Of a DNA stretch of 64,000 bases, positions 33,401-44,899 are shown piece by piece. Below the pieces are notes generated by a model. It made no database searches, was not told the DNA's origin, and saw nothing but the letters and a program-made list of their open reading frames with translations. Source of the stretch: Hysterangium stoloniferum. Its lineage: Eukaryota > Basidiomycota > Agaricomycetes > Hysterangiales > Hysterangiaceae. Made by a program: the position numbers and the translations under genes. Location: the NCBI GenBank assembly GCA_015178975.1, contig WHVD01000193.1, forward strand, positions 62,001 through 126,000, read 5' to 3'. The number at the start of each line of letters is the position of its first letter. Position 1 is the first letter of the stretch.

Positions 33401-33662
33401 GCCCCAAATCTTAAAACTCAAAGGATCCTTAGTGTGATATTACAATATTAAACTTGCCAATCACGTGGTAAATCCTTGGCATTGGTTAAGGATCAAAAAG
33501 CTTACTAGGGTTTATGGATCCTCAACCGATTTAACTCGGTTGGAGATCTAAAGGTTTAGGGTCCATGAATCCTTGAACTCGGTTTAGGATCCGACTGGTG
33601 ATTGGCAGGTTTTATATCACACAGTTTCCATAAAGGACCCTTTGAGATTTTGGATCCGGGGC
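33401..33662. mobile_element. Foldback / MITE-like palindromic element
   Basis: The two ends are inverted: gccccaaatcttaaaactca at the left against tgagattttggatccggggc at the right. Similarity continues for about 85 bases per arm (gtgatatta.. / ..atatcacac, cttgccaatcac / gtgattggcagg). The centre has a further hairpin (caaccgatttaactcggttg). Many ggatcc-like sites recur. No coding capacity. No certain target duplication was found, so it is either an old non-autonomous DNA element or a foldback repeat. Confidence 0.6.
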
Positions 33663-33954
33663 TTTTTTCTGTGTTTGACTCTGTCACAATGTCGCCAAAC
33701 TGTTGGTCGCACAACCAGCAAATAGGCTCGGCATGATCATTCTCGTTGCCAGGATAGGATCAGATCGTCGTCGGGACCATTTTTCACAAAAGTGTGGTGC
33801 GGGACATCGAGAGTTAACAATGAGTGATATTCGCGTTTGTCTGATCTCTGTCAAACGCGTAAGGAAAACTAGTTACAGCGACTAATATAATGAACAAGCT
33901 GACTAAGCTTCTAGTGGCTTCTAGCGCTCGCAATACTTAGCCTCGGGACTAGAT

Positions 33955-36306
33955 ATGGGCCAGAATCCGTCAAAGAGACGATCATCCACTAACTCAGAAA
34001 ATGCTGTGAGCATTATCACTGACGATGAGTCGCAAAGTAACACCATCACCATGGTTGCTGAGAGTGATGGCAATGAAAGAGCACGCAGACACGAAGGTGC
34101 TGTGAAGCAGACACTTGATTGGCCTATTCCACGATACTATATCGATTTACACCCCATACTTGCTGATATACCAGATCTCTCTCAAGAGGTCAAGTTACTT
34201 GGCGATACCCCTGTAACCCATGGCGTTCTCTCCTCCATCTGGCTTGGGGAAATTGCGAACGGGACACGCGTCTCTGTCAAACTATTTACTCGGATACGGG
34301 ATAATATATATGAGGTAGCAGCTCATTCCTTTTTATAGCTAATGTCGTTGCTCATGTCACAGCAGCTTTTTGTCAAAGAGGCGTATGCTTGGTCGCTCGC
34401 AGTGCCGCATGAAAATGTACAGCCACTTCTCGGAGTTGCATACCTACGAGACTCAATAGCTCTCATTTCGCCTTGGCAGAGATGCGGAAATCTCAGAGAC
34501 TATGTCCAGCGTGATCAATCCCCCACGATACTTAAATTATTGGCGGATGTGGCTCATGGCATGGCCCACTTACACAAGAAAGGAATCATCTATGGAAATC
34601 TACGTCCGGTTAGGAATTCACCAGGCCTGATTCTATCTAAAGTTTATATATTAAAGTGTGGCCTGCTAGACGACAGTTTTGGTTTCTGAAAACGGCACAG
34701 CCTGTCTATCTAGCTTTTTATACGCAATAGCCAAGCAAACAGACCCCAAATCCATGCCCGATCCTGACAATTGGCGTACCCGCTACGCTGAAATTGTCTC
34801 AGTTGGATTTCCTGCTCTCGCGGTAGATCTTAACAACATTGAGGCTGGCTTCGAAACTGATGTGTTTGCATTTGGCACGTTAGTGAGCAGAGTGAGTTAT
34901 CGTGCCTTTTTGTTTTGCCAATATCTCTGTCTGATAATTGAGTGATAGATTCTCACGGGGATCTCTGCTAAACGAACACAACATGCCATGATGACGAACA
35001 TATTACAAGGGAAATTTCCTCAACGTGTCGGGAATATACCTTTGCCCGAGGATCTATGGTTTCTTGTTCAAAATTGCTGGCAGCCAGATTTAAGCCAGAG
35101 GCCGCCCATGGCGGATGTTGCAAATGAGATGTTTCGCTTGGTAGTACCACTTCAACCTACCCAGATCGTGAGTTCTTCGAGAACAGAGCTAACCGACATT
35201 AGCCCGGAGATCAAAAAACTAAGCGAACATCCCATTGCCTGTGGAGGATATTGTGATCTTTACTTGGGTCAAAGACTGGGGAAGGAAAATGTAGCGCTAA
35301 AATTGATAAGGCTTTTCGGGACTACAGACGTGGATAAAGAAACTGCACGCCGCGTGAGTATCAAGCATCTTTTAGGCCTCGCTGGCAGATCTGATGACGG
35401 CCTAGCGGTTCATGGCTGAAGCACGTATATGGGCGGAATTGGACCACCCACGGATTTTGAAATTCTATGGTATTTGCGAGTATGGTACGCTATCGTTGTT
35501 CATGGTGCGTATTTCAAATGTCGTCGATAATTTTACCTTACTGTGAGCAGGTATCGCCGTTCCTCGAGAATGGAAATGTTATGAATTACCTATCTGCGAT
35601 CAATCCAAACGCTGATAGACGTCAGCTGGTAAACACGAGCAGCTGTTTGATATATATACCATGCTCAAAACCTTTTGAAATTAGCTTATCGAGACCGCCG
35701 AGGGCCTTGCGTATCTTCATAATCGAACTCCTCCCGTGATTCATGGCGATCTGAAAGGGTTCGCAACTTTGTCTTCAACACTCTAGGTGGAATTCTTTTT
35801 AATTATGAGCAGTGCAAATATTCTTGTAACGAATTCGGGGCATGCCGTTCTCGCAGACTTTGGTCTGTCTAGGATTAGCATTGAAGCGACGATTTCGATG
35901 TTGCAGGGCTCAGGATCCCCAAGATGGATGGCCCCAGAGTTGGTCACGGCTGGTGAAGTAGAATCCGGACCACTAAAGACAGTCAAAAGTGATGTTTATG
36001 GTTATGGACACATTATGCTTGAAGTTCGTTTCTTTAAATTCGATGAACGAACTATACTGATATGCATGTGTCTAGGTTTTAAGTGGCCAGCGGCCGTTCT
36101 TCAATATGCGAGAAGACCTACACGTTATTGTAGAGTTGATTCACAACAAGCGATCGCAGCGACCGAATAGCCCCACGGCAAAGCTATGGTTAGATGATGC
36201 TACGTGGGCATACTGCCAGATATGTACGGCTATAAACGCTGATGATAGACCAACGATGGATGTGGTGATTAGGGATCTACGGAATATATTGTTAAAATCT
36301 ATTTAA
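33955..36306 (+). CDS. Tandem pseudokinase-kinase (TKL-like)
   Basis: Protein with two kinase domains, about 600 residues. The start at ATG 33955 reads MGQNPSKRRSS, a fitting N-myristoylation signal (Gly2, Ser6, basic tail). Domain 1 (from about residue 75) has a Lys in VSVKLF (K109), a Glu in KEAYAW and HKKGIIYGNLRP where active kinases have HRD. No DFG is seen, so it is probably a pseudokinase. Domain 2 has VALKLI, MAEARIWAELDHPRILKFYG, the catalytic loop VIHGDLKG-ANIL, LADFGLSR, WMAPEL and SDVYGYGHIMLEV, all parts of an active kinase of the TKL group. At least seven short introns interrupt it. A piece of domain 2 is duplicated at 13601-13884. It looks intact. Substrate unknown. Confidence 0.85.
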
Positions 36307-36814
36307 TATTTACGTACACTTTCTGTAAAACCATGTACTAGTACTATTGTATCAAGGGAGCTTATCTAACGAACTTGGGACATTATTAAAACTTAGAAAT
36401 CAATTACGCTGATATATAGGTGTGTCAAACTATCTTGAACTTCTATTCATTTCACACCTAATTCGTCATACAGCGTTTCAGAATGAGATCTTACTGACAA
36501 TAACTGAGATACACGTGACGGTGCTTTGCCTTGAGCCAACCCACGTGGGAAACTAGGCCACTAGCATAGGCTGCATAGCCCAGCTGCCACAGATCCCTAT
36601 TAATAAAGATTATTCTTTACTTCCTCCTTTGACCTCCCTTTGTCTTAGATTCGATCATCCCTCAGCTGCAAGCCATCCTCTAGCTCTACAAAGGGCTGGA
36701 CCTGGCCCCGTGTACATAAATCTATTATCTCCGATATCACAGGTACCCATTAATTACCCACTTTGACTCTGAGCGTCGTAGACGTTCCATCCACCATCTG
36801 CCAACGATCACACA
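36307..36814. other. Spacer between kinase and N-lobe-like gene
   Basis: About 500 bases. It includes the 3' flank of the kinase gene and the presumed promoter of the next gene. No other feature was recognised. Confidence 0.35.
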
Positions 36815-37539
36815 ATGACCAACCCCCCTATACTAGAACACGGACCAACAATGACGAACAGTAAACCACATCAGGGCCCTATCTTCCCTTATCGCTTCTC
36901 CTTTGAACCGTATTACCTGCAACGGGAGGCACCTGCGGGCATCCAGTGGGGAGAGACATTCTGTAGATGGAGTGTTGCCAAACAAGAACGTCCGAAAGCC
37001 CTCGAGTGGAGTCATTACGGGAAAGGCAAGGGTGTCACAGCCTTACCAAGCGACGAACCTGCTCGATGTTGCAGTGAAAGCACACCCATTCTGTTTTTAA
37101 CCAAGAGAGTCGACGACATGACTGGGGTAATCGCGTCAGGCAGTGTCTATATTGGTACGATTGCAGGCCACGGGTGGTACTCAGCACCACCCGGGTCAGA
37201 ATTTCTCATCCGTCTCGTGACCGATCCTGACGACGTCATCCAATTGCGCAATGAAGCGGCCACATACGAGGAGTATGAATCGCTATGGTCCAATGAATCA
37301 TTTCGAGAGAAGATTAAAGTGCTGCCGCTCGAATTCCATGGTTTTTTCCAGAGCGATTCGGGCAATACAGGTGTCATCATCCTTAAGGCTCGTCAGAATG
37401 CCGCCTATAACAAGAGGTGAGCCCAAAGTTTCTGCTATTTAATCCACAAGCTCAATTTTGCGCAGTGATGTCGCTAGATTACGGAAGAAAACAACGAAGA
37501 ATACGATACGTCATTTGAAAATGTTGACAGCAGGCCATT
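36815..37539 (+). CDS. Hypothetical protein, kinase N-lobe-like
   Basis: ATG at 36815. The single long exon encodes about 200 residues. An intron (donor gtgagc at about 37418, acceptor gcgcag) adds a basic tail KSDVARLRKKTTKNTIRHL ending at 37539. The segment VYIGTIAGHGWYS, LIRLVTDPDDVIQLRNEA, YEEYESLW and LPLEFHGFF..GVIILKA follows the layout of the ATP-binding lobe of Agaricomycete kinase-like proteins (strand, VxK-like, Glu helix, strand 4-5). No catalytic lobe follows. It could be a stand-alone regulatory fragment or the relic of a larger gene. Function unknown. Confidence 0.5.
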
Positions 37540-38001
37540 AATTGTAAGATATGAACGCGTGCGGCAGGGGTTATTGTATAAGCCAATCGTCACTGTAGTG
37601 TGTATTTTTAAACGGAATACGATCCGACTGTAACACGCTCCGTACAGTTGCAAGCAGGAATTAGATATTTAAGTTTGAGCTATAACTTTGAATACTCGTT
37701 AGGAAACTGTCGTTAACAATCATGCTCTATTATGTAAGCGCATGCGGCTGGAGACGCCGATCTCACGGTTAAGCGCCTGTTGTCACAGCTAGCTCAACTA
37801 ACTATCCCAATAAAACAGGACGCTCGACATTGTCGACTGCACCTTCTAGGTCACTTTACACTAAGGTATGTGTCTTTGCATGTTAAGAATGCAGTTGGAT
37901 CAAGAAAACGGCTTGTTTTCATCTTGGGAGATGATGGATTGGTCGTCATAAACTCGGATGACCACTATGCTAATACAAGTCTCGACAATAGACCCTTCAT
38001 T
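37540..38001. promoter_or_regulatory. RPS0 upstream region
   Basis: About 460 bases before the RPS0 ATG. A 5' UTR intron is possible (donor-like gtatgtgt at about 37866), as is common in ribosomal protein genes, but it cannot be confirmed. No clear TATA box. Confidence 0.35.
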
Positions 38002-38533
38002 ATGTCGTCAAAATTACCCTCCGTTCTCAGCGCAACGGATGAGGAGATCCGACTCCTTTTGGCTGCCCAGTGTCATATTGGCACCAAGAATTGTGAAAAG
38101 CACATGGAGCCTTACGTCTGGAAACGACGGGTTGACGGTTCGTATTTGTGTTAAATTTTTCCCACAAACAGCTATTTACATTTCCACAAAATACCCAGGT
38201 ATCCACCTCATCAACATTGGCAAGACCTGGGAGAAGCTCGTATTTGCCGCACGTGTCATTGCCGCCGTCGAAAACCCGAACGATGTCTGCGTAATTTCCG
38301 CTCGTTCATACGGTCAGCGTGCCGTCCTGAAGTTTGCCGCTAACACCGGTGCACAAGCCATTGCCGGTCGTTTTACCCCCGGTAGCTTCACCAATTATAT
38401 CACCCGCTCTTTCAAGGAGCCCCGTCTCATTGTTGTGACCGACCCGCGTGTCGACCACCAGGCCATCCGCGAAGCGTCCTACGTGAACATCCCCGTGATT
38501 GCTCTCTGTGATACCGATGCCCCGCTCCAATAC

Positions 38534-38565
<32 letters not shown>

Positions 38566-39013
38566 GAAGCACTCGATCGGTCTCATCTGGTGGCTCCTCG
38601 CGAGAGAAGTCCTCCGCCTGCGCGGAACCGTCCCCAGGACCACCGACGGGTGGCACGTCATGGTTGACATGTTCTTCTACCGCGACCCCGAAGAAGTCGA
38701 AAAGGAAGCGCAAGACGTGGCAGCGGCGAAGGCCGCCCTCACCGCTGGGGAGGCTCCCGTCCCACGCGACCCAGATGAGTGGGAGGTCGGAACCGGTCCC
38801 CAGGCAGGGGCCATTAACCCAACGTTGGCTGGTGGTAAGTCGAGCGTCGGCATTTTGTACGTTCTCACCAACTTTATCATTACAGGCCTCGAATGGGAGG
38901 CGAACGCACCTGCGACGGGTGCTAGGGTAGAATGGGCGTCAGAGCCCGTTCCAGGAGCGGCAGGTGAACAGTGGGATGCGCAAGCTGAAGCTACAGGGGC
39001 GTGGGATCATTAG
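38002..39013 (+). CDS. RPS0: Small-subunit ribosomal protein uS2 (S0)
   Basis: Component of the 40S subunit, needed for its assembly (human RPSA homologue). Exons are 38002-38137, 38199-38834 and 38886-39013, giving 299 residues. It begins [20 protein letters not shown] and has [80 protein letters not shown], and LWW-like [16 protein letters not shown]. The acidic C-terminus ends ATGAWDH. Codon use is strongly C-ending, unlike its neighbours, as expected of a highly expressed gene. Intact. Confidence 0.97.
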
Positions 39014-39461
39014 ATTGTCTTCGACGGATCGCATTTTCTGTTATGCTTTCTGCACTTCATCATTCTATTCACCGATGCTCCAAAATCTCGCATAGCTTGT
39101 GATGCCCTAAATAAAAGCATGCATGCCAACCTTCCTATGTTATGATATGCATTGGTTCTAAATAGCACTATGTCAAGTTTTCTCATGTTTTTTCGGTCAA
39201 ACCGCAGACGTCTGGTTTAGTGATTTATTTATCTACTGACAATATGCCACGGCACATGTTGGGTTCAGTTGACAGCGATAACAACCGTTATCAATTAACA
39301 AGTTCACAAGTGATCTAGATGTCCGAGACGAAGCAAGTTTCAAGGAATTTCATAAGAAGACGTGCGATAATGGGATCGTTTTGTTTATGATAGGGAGAAT
39401 TAAAAAAAGTATAGTGCGAGTATCTGGGTTACAATCGGCAAGCATGAGAGCTATCTGTATT
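39014..39461. terminator. Convergent 3' region
   Basis: About 450 bases between the ends of RPS0 (plus) and the DOMON-b561 gene (minus). An aataaa-type signal at about 39109 fits RPS0 cleavage. Nothing else was recognised. Confidence 0.4.
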
Positions 39462-41411
39462 CTACCCGGCAGCACGGTTGCGGATCATTTGCAATTGGTG
39501 CGTCTCTTGATTATTTAATTGAACACCTGCGTGATCATTCGACTGGGAACCCTCTTCATCATTCGATTGAACTCCCTTGTCTTGATCGGTTGGCGACGCC
39601 TTGGGGCGCTCTTGTCGCCATTGGCGCGGGAGATATGCCAGTCCGCCAGAGTACAAGAGCGCGAATACCTGTTCCACATATTATCAGAAACGATGGGCAG
39701 GAGGAGGAAGAAGGACAGGAAGTGCTGACCACAATCCAAACGATCCAGACGATATTAACTACATTTGCCTATAGACCCGAAACAGTAGTTATGATATGCG
39801 CCACAGACGATCAAAGGTTTTTAAGAAGACGTACCACAGGCGATCGACCCGTTGTGTTGGGCCACTCTTCATCGTATCCAATATGCACTTGATAGAATGC
39901 AAGAGCTAGGATGACTAGACCAAAAATGGCATGGAAATAATTCTGCGGGGGACGTCCGAAGCGGAAACGAATTTTCACGAAATGGATGAAGGCTCCTAAA
40001 ACGCATTGACATAGATAAAGTGCAAGTAATATCGTCCCGATTCTCTGCAAGCTCTGTACCGTCAGTAAAGAGGTTAAACACTTCTGCTTTGGACAAAAAT
40101 AACCTTGTGCGGGGAGCTGACATCGGAACCTTGCTGATTGACAGCAACATATCCTAAGACACAACCAACGACAATGAACGGGCCAGCTATACATTGTCTG
40201 AGTAATGCAGGAAAATTGGAGAGATGAAACCAATATTACCTATGCCAGCTTGAATTACCCAATGCGCCGTGAACCAACGAGGATAATAGGTTCTGGTATA
40301 CCTAGCTAAAAGTACCCCGGCCGGCAGTAGAAACAGAAAGCCGAAAGTCACCACAACGGCGTGAGCAATGATCGTCTTTTGATACGACAACAAAGGTACG
40401 CTGCCTGCGCTAGAACCGACCCGCGAAGTTGAGTTGGATGTGAGAGTCTTAGTTAAATCCAGGGTGAAAGTTCCCGATTCGAGGTGCTGTTGAATAGTAG
40501 AACCCGCAGCTTCAGCAGGTCGTGTGGAACCAAATGCCCAGATCAATGGCACTTGCGTTGCAGTTCCCTAGGGACTGTGTTAGCTACTAGCGCTGTGAGA
40601 TTTTGGGGCGCATACATCGATTGTAAAAGTCAAAACTGGTTGGGAGCCAGTTAACTAGGTAGGTTTATGTCGTTAGGTATACATGTGAATAACCAGCCGG
40701 AGAGGGAACTAACTGTCGACAATGTAGGTTGGGCTGTGGCAACCTTTGGCGGTGAAGCAACAGGCGTGGGCATGTTTTGCCCAGAGGCTTGCCGTTGAGA
40801 TAGAGTGATTGTGCCATCGGCGTTCAACCACATGATGACCATGGGAGTGTCTGTGTTGTGATGCGCAATGAGACAGGGAAGGAGAGGCCCTAGAATTATT
40901 CCACATACTGGCCATTTGCTCTCCAAAACCGCTAGTGACCAATGAGATAGAAATACAAAACATCACAAAAACACCCACATTGCCATCCATCCGAGACTCT
41001 GTGAGCCGGTACTCTGAAGTTCATCTATGCGCATATATTAGGTCCAAACAACAATATAAAATATGCTGCACTGCGTACAGGTGATCGTGGAACCATTAAC
41101 AATTCCCGTAACACACATGAGCTGATAGTCCGTGTCAGTTGCGAACTCGGTACGGCACCGCAAATATATACCTGACTACCAGGACATTGCACGTCTCCCT
41201 GCAAGACAGCTGTAGTGTTAGTGCTGGTGGCAGCCAGGGAAGTCGTCGATGTGGCTCCTGCAACAGACTGGGAGGGTTGAACATCATCCCCGTTATCGCC
41301 GCCATCATCGTTATCGGCTGGACTACGACCACGACTAGGACTAGCAGCTGCAAGGGCACCAAGAAAAAGAAAAAGACATAAGAAAGTACCTAGTAATCGT
41401 ATGGGTGGCAT
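39462..41411 (-). CDS. DOMON-cytochrome b561 membrane protein
   Basis: Likely transmembrane heme protein moving electrons across a membrane. ATG at 41411; signal peptide RLLGTFLCLFLFLGALAAAS, then an Asp/Ser/Thr-rich linker. The DOMON (CDH-type cytochrome) domain shows GFGEQMAN and MVIMWLNADGTITLSQR, with the MAM-GFG heme-Met region split by an intron. The b561 part has LLSYQKTIIAHAVVVTFGFL, ARYTRTYYPRWFTAHWVIQ, GPFIVVGCVLGYVAVNQQ, LLALYLCQCVLGAFIHFVK, NYFHAIFGLVILALAFYQVH and a last helix NIVWIVW..VFALLYSGGLA. That makes five to six helices with the paired His residues. A Gln/Asn/Ser-rich cytosolic tail ends at 39462. It has many introns and appears intact. Confidence 0.85.
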
Positions 41412-42305
41412 GAGGTGGTGCGGGGACTGAGGCTTGATCTTGAGGAATATTAGGGGGGGAAGGAAAAACAGAAAGAAGACTCCTATAATACAGTTCTCTC
41501 AATAATAGCGGACCCCAAATATGGACTCGCAGCAGGCCAAGAACTCTAGGTACCTTGACCTCGTTTGCCCACCGCAGCACAAAAGTCATGCAATTACTGA
41601 TTACTGATTGTGCCAGTAGGATGTGTGTGAAGCATCTGTGCTAATAATCTCATCTGTATCAACATGGGCTTGGATACAACGCGGGTGCTTTCTTAAACGT
41701 TTAGCAACCTCAATATTGGAGCTCGGGGAATCAAGCCGTTCGAGTGTAGAATCATTAGCCGTTCTTTCGAAGTCTCAGTATTACTTAATGTATGCTAACA
41801 CATGTCACATGTCACACATTTCACGTTCCTCAAGATGGGTACTTTAATCTCGCGGACACCAATACTACACAAGCCCGTTTCCTGTCGCGTCGAATGCCTC
41901 ACCTACCTTTTTACCAGTTACGTCTAAGGAGGCCTTTCCGTCTCAATCTTGGCATTCGCTCAAGCTGTATGCAGCAAAAGCTTGCCCGTGCTTCCGTGAG
42001 GAGAAAAAAATTTTTACGCCTTAGTTATGATACTCTATATTTAATATAATCACCTCAAAAATAGTTGTTGATTCCCACTTGAACAGTCTTATCAACCTGG
42101 AGCGAGTCCTTGAAGCGACCGCAGTCGTTCCAAACACCGCATCGTATTTGATAACCTGTCTGCAGTACACAGGACAACATCTCCATATAACTTGTCGGCA
42201 AGGGATCATTCTTATTATATAGCCATCATCAAGGTATAGGTCGTCAGTTGATATGAATATCAATAAGCGGCTGCATCGCTCTACCAAAAAGCCAGCCAAA
42301 GTGCG
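41412..42305. other. Spacer, DOMON-b561 promoter side
   Basis: About 890 bases between the b561 start and the API5 stop. Short frames only (for example 41623-41847 plus, 42021-42299 minus). A direct acatgtcacatgtcacac doublet lies near 41804. No gene recognised. Confidence 0.35.
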
Positions 42306-44514
42306 CTAACCGACTGGTTTGCTTCGACGCTTCCTTTTCGAGCCACCTTGGCCGTCGCGTGGGAGCTCGTCCATTCGCATCCGGTCCATCAGGGTCGGGA
42401 CTTGCTGCGGGGCCGCCGGCACCTCCTTCGCGGCAAGTTTCGATGCCGCACCTTTGATACTCAGCATGCTTCCAGCTGACACTGCATCGTCTGCCGTGCC
42501 CGGCGGATCAGGAAACCGCACAGGTGTACCATTGGATGCACTCCCTGGCCCCGAGAGTCGCCGTACGAGTGGTTTTGGTGTGGTCTCTATCGTAGATACT
42601 CGCACACCCAGGCTAATGTCACCACCTAGTCTGTTGATAAGTTTTCGTCCTCTTGGAGAGGGTTCAAAGTCCACCGGTGTTTGAGGTTCCTTTCTTCGCC
42701 AGTTATCGCTCATTCTTGAGGACAAATTGCTTGCTGGTAAAACCGGTGCAATTGAACCCACGTTGCCACCGTCGAACTTGCGTTTTTGAGCCCCAAATGA
42801 TCCGCTAGACACTAGTGGAGTAGGAGCCTGAGGAGCTTTAACAGTTCGCAATTCCTTTGAATATCTGAAGATTTAGCCAGCATACGGACACAAAGTCCCC
42901 GCTTACCTTGATTAGCATCAATACTTGCTTGGCTAAATCCTCCAATGCCGATGGTGCTCGCTCCGCTAGTGTATTCAATTCATTGATAGTGGGCGTGAGG
43001 TTAGTAGGCGGTAGCCATTTCTGATCCTTTTGTCGCTGCGGAAAATTGGAGACACGGATAATTTACGTGAGCCTCCTTACGTACCTGTCGGCATGCGTTA
43101 AGCAGAGCCACCGTAGCTTTCCAGTGTCTTCGATCATCAGTATGGGATTTGACCAATCTCTATTAGGTAAAGCATCACCCACTGTCAGAAGTCAGTGCCA
43201 CCAAAACTGCCCTCACCTCAAGTAAATGTGGACAGGCGTCCACAATCAGATTCCGCAGTGTCGTCAGTTCCTGTGATGTCACACTATCCGTCTGTTTTTG
43301 CCGCACCTCCTCGGAGACTACAAGGACATCTGACAGGCGCCGAATAATGTCTACCTGAGATGAATGGTCCAGCTTCTGCATGGCCATTTTCCCGATTAAA
43401 GTCAAGTGATAAAAGCGCAAAAGAGGGCCAGGATATGCCGCACGCCTCGCAACAGCAACATACTCGAGTAGGGATAGGTATGGCTGAATAGGTGTCAAAG
43501 AGACAGGTGCTGTGCTAGACTTGAGTTCAGCATATTTGGTTTGGGTTTTATCCAGAAGATGTCGCAGCAATTGGTCGCCGTACTCGGAGCGGGTCTTAAA
43601 GGATGCAAGAGAAAAAAGCAGGTCTTTAACAATTACTTCCATATCTTGATTGTCGGCGTCAGGGATTGCCTAGGAAGATAAAGGTCGTATGTCGTCCCCG
43701 AACAGTACATCCACAACCGTCCAACGTAAGGAACCCACCTTGAGTAACCCATCTCGGAATACCTGTTCCGCTTCGCTTGTCGATCCACGAAAGTGCATGA
43801 AGATGTCCTTCCTCGCTGTGTTTGCGATGAAAAAAACCACCAACTTTCTTAACCTTTCTCTGACGTCCTTTTCTTCGGCTGTTAAATCGGAATATAAAGA
43901 GCAATGATCACATAGGACGCCAATGGCCGCCGGCGGATCCAACCCGATATGTGCTATAAGTGATTCTTGTATTTGTTTCAGCTCCGTTGGTTCCTCTAAT
44001 ATATCCAGCGTGAGGAATAGTTATAAATCGATAGAGAAAATATAAACCGCTTTGCAAGAGCTGTACCAGAACGTCAGTATTGCGCTTTGTCCATTTTCGC
44101 AGTTCAGAAGATAACGCCACAATGGACTTGTACCCTTCTATCCGAACCTGCAAAATGGATTAGTTGTGCATCTTACCAAAAAAGGGCGGACATACTGATG
44201 AATCTGGATCTTCACAAATGTCGTATACACTATCAATTACCTCCTCCTCCAGATCTGGGAAGTCTTTGAAGTAATGGCTAAAGTTTTGTGCGGCAAAGAC
44301 CTTGAGCTCGCGAGAGGAAGTGCGTGTCAGCCCAATCAATCGACGTAGCGCATCCCGTTTCTAAGCATCAATCCGTCGTTAGATGGAGCGAAAAAAACAC
44401 TACGATAATCCGATATGGGGAACACACAATATCCAATGGCGCATTTCGCTGACCAGCCTTCTGCAGCAAGCTACGCGTTTCCCGGATCTGCCTATCCTCA
44501 TCTTCCTTATTCAT
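42306..44514 (-). CDS. API5-like HEAT-repeat protein
   Basis: Homologue of apoptosis inhibitor 5 (AAC-11), a nuclear helical-repeat protein. The start chosen is ATG at 44514 (MNKEDEDRQIRETRSLLQKA). The next exon has KRDALRRLIGLTRTSSRELK, AAQNFSHYFKDFPDLEEEVI, then DSVYDICEDPDSSVRIEGYK and TKRNTDVLVQLLQSDEP, which follow human API5 order. Later exons carry more helical repeats (RERLRKLVVFFIANTARKD, LLRHLLDKTQTKYAEL). The C-terminal ~180 residues are Ser/Pro-rich and disordered and end in a basic GSKRKRRSKPVG that could be a nuclear signal. At least seven introns. It appears intact. The N-terminus could extend upstream by another exon. Confidence 0.75.
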
Positions 44515-44890
44515 GACAGTGGTAATTGGATTGAGGGCCTGAAAAGCTAGATCCACGAAGTTGTTTCGTCGTTTAGATTGCTGTGAAGGGCAAGGGATGT
44601 ATAGAAGGAAACCCTGAGGAATGCTTCCGCGATGCATTGTTTCGGGGCTCGAAGAAGCGCCCTCGTAATTATGTAAAAATAAATAATCAGGCTGGAAAAT
44701 ATGCAATACCTCCAAAATTTATATATATAATTCTATTTGGAAGGTTCCTGAAGAATTCTTTAGAATACATACTAAATTTCTGATACATTTCGAAGATTTG
44801 AACGAAATTTTTATATTATATTTTGAGCATTCTCAAGAAAACTTCCAAATTTTAGAGAATAATTTGGGATCAAGCTGCGAATAAACATAA
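44515..44890. other. AT-rich spacer with imperfect inverted repeat
   Basis: API5 5' flank. From about 44705 to 44875 it is very AT-rich, and tttggaaggttcctgaagaattct at the left resembles the reverse complement of agcattctcaagaaaacttccaaa at the right. This may be an old MITE-like piece. No gene seen. Confidence 0.35.
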
Positions 44891-44899
44891 CATTTTGGA

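Noticed and set aside
36833-37380. Minus-strand ORFs opposite the kinase N-lobe-like gene
   Set aside because: They are shadows of the 201-codon plus-strand exon, which has the better start and a supporting intron.
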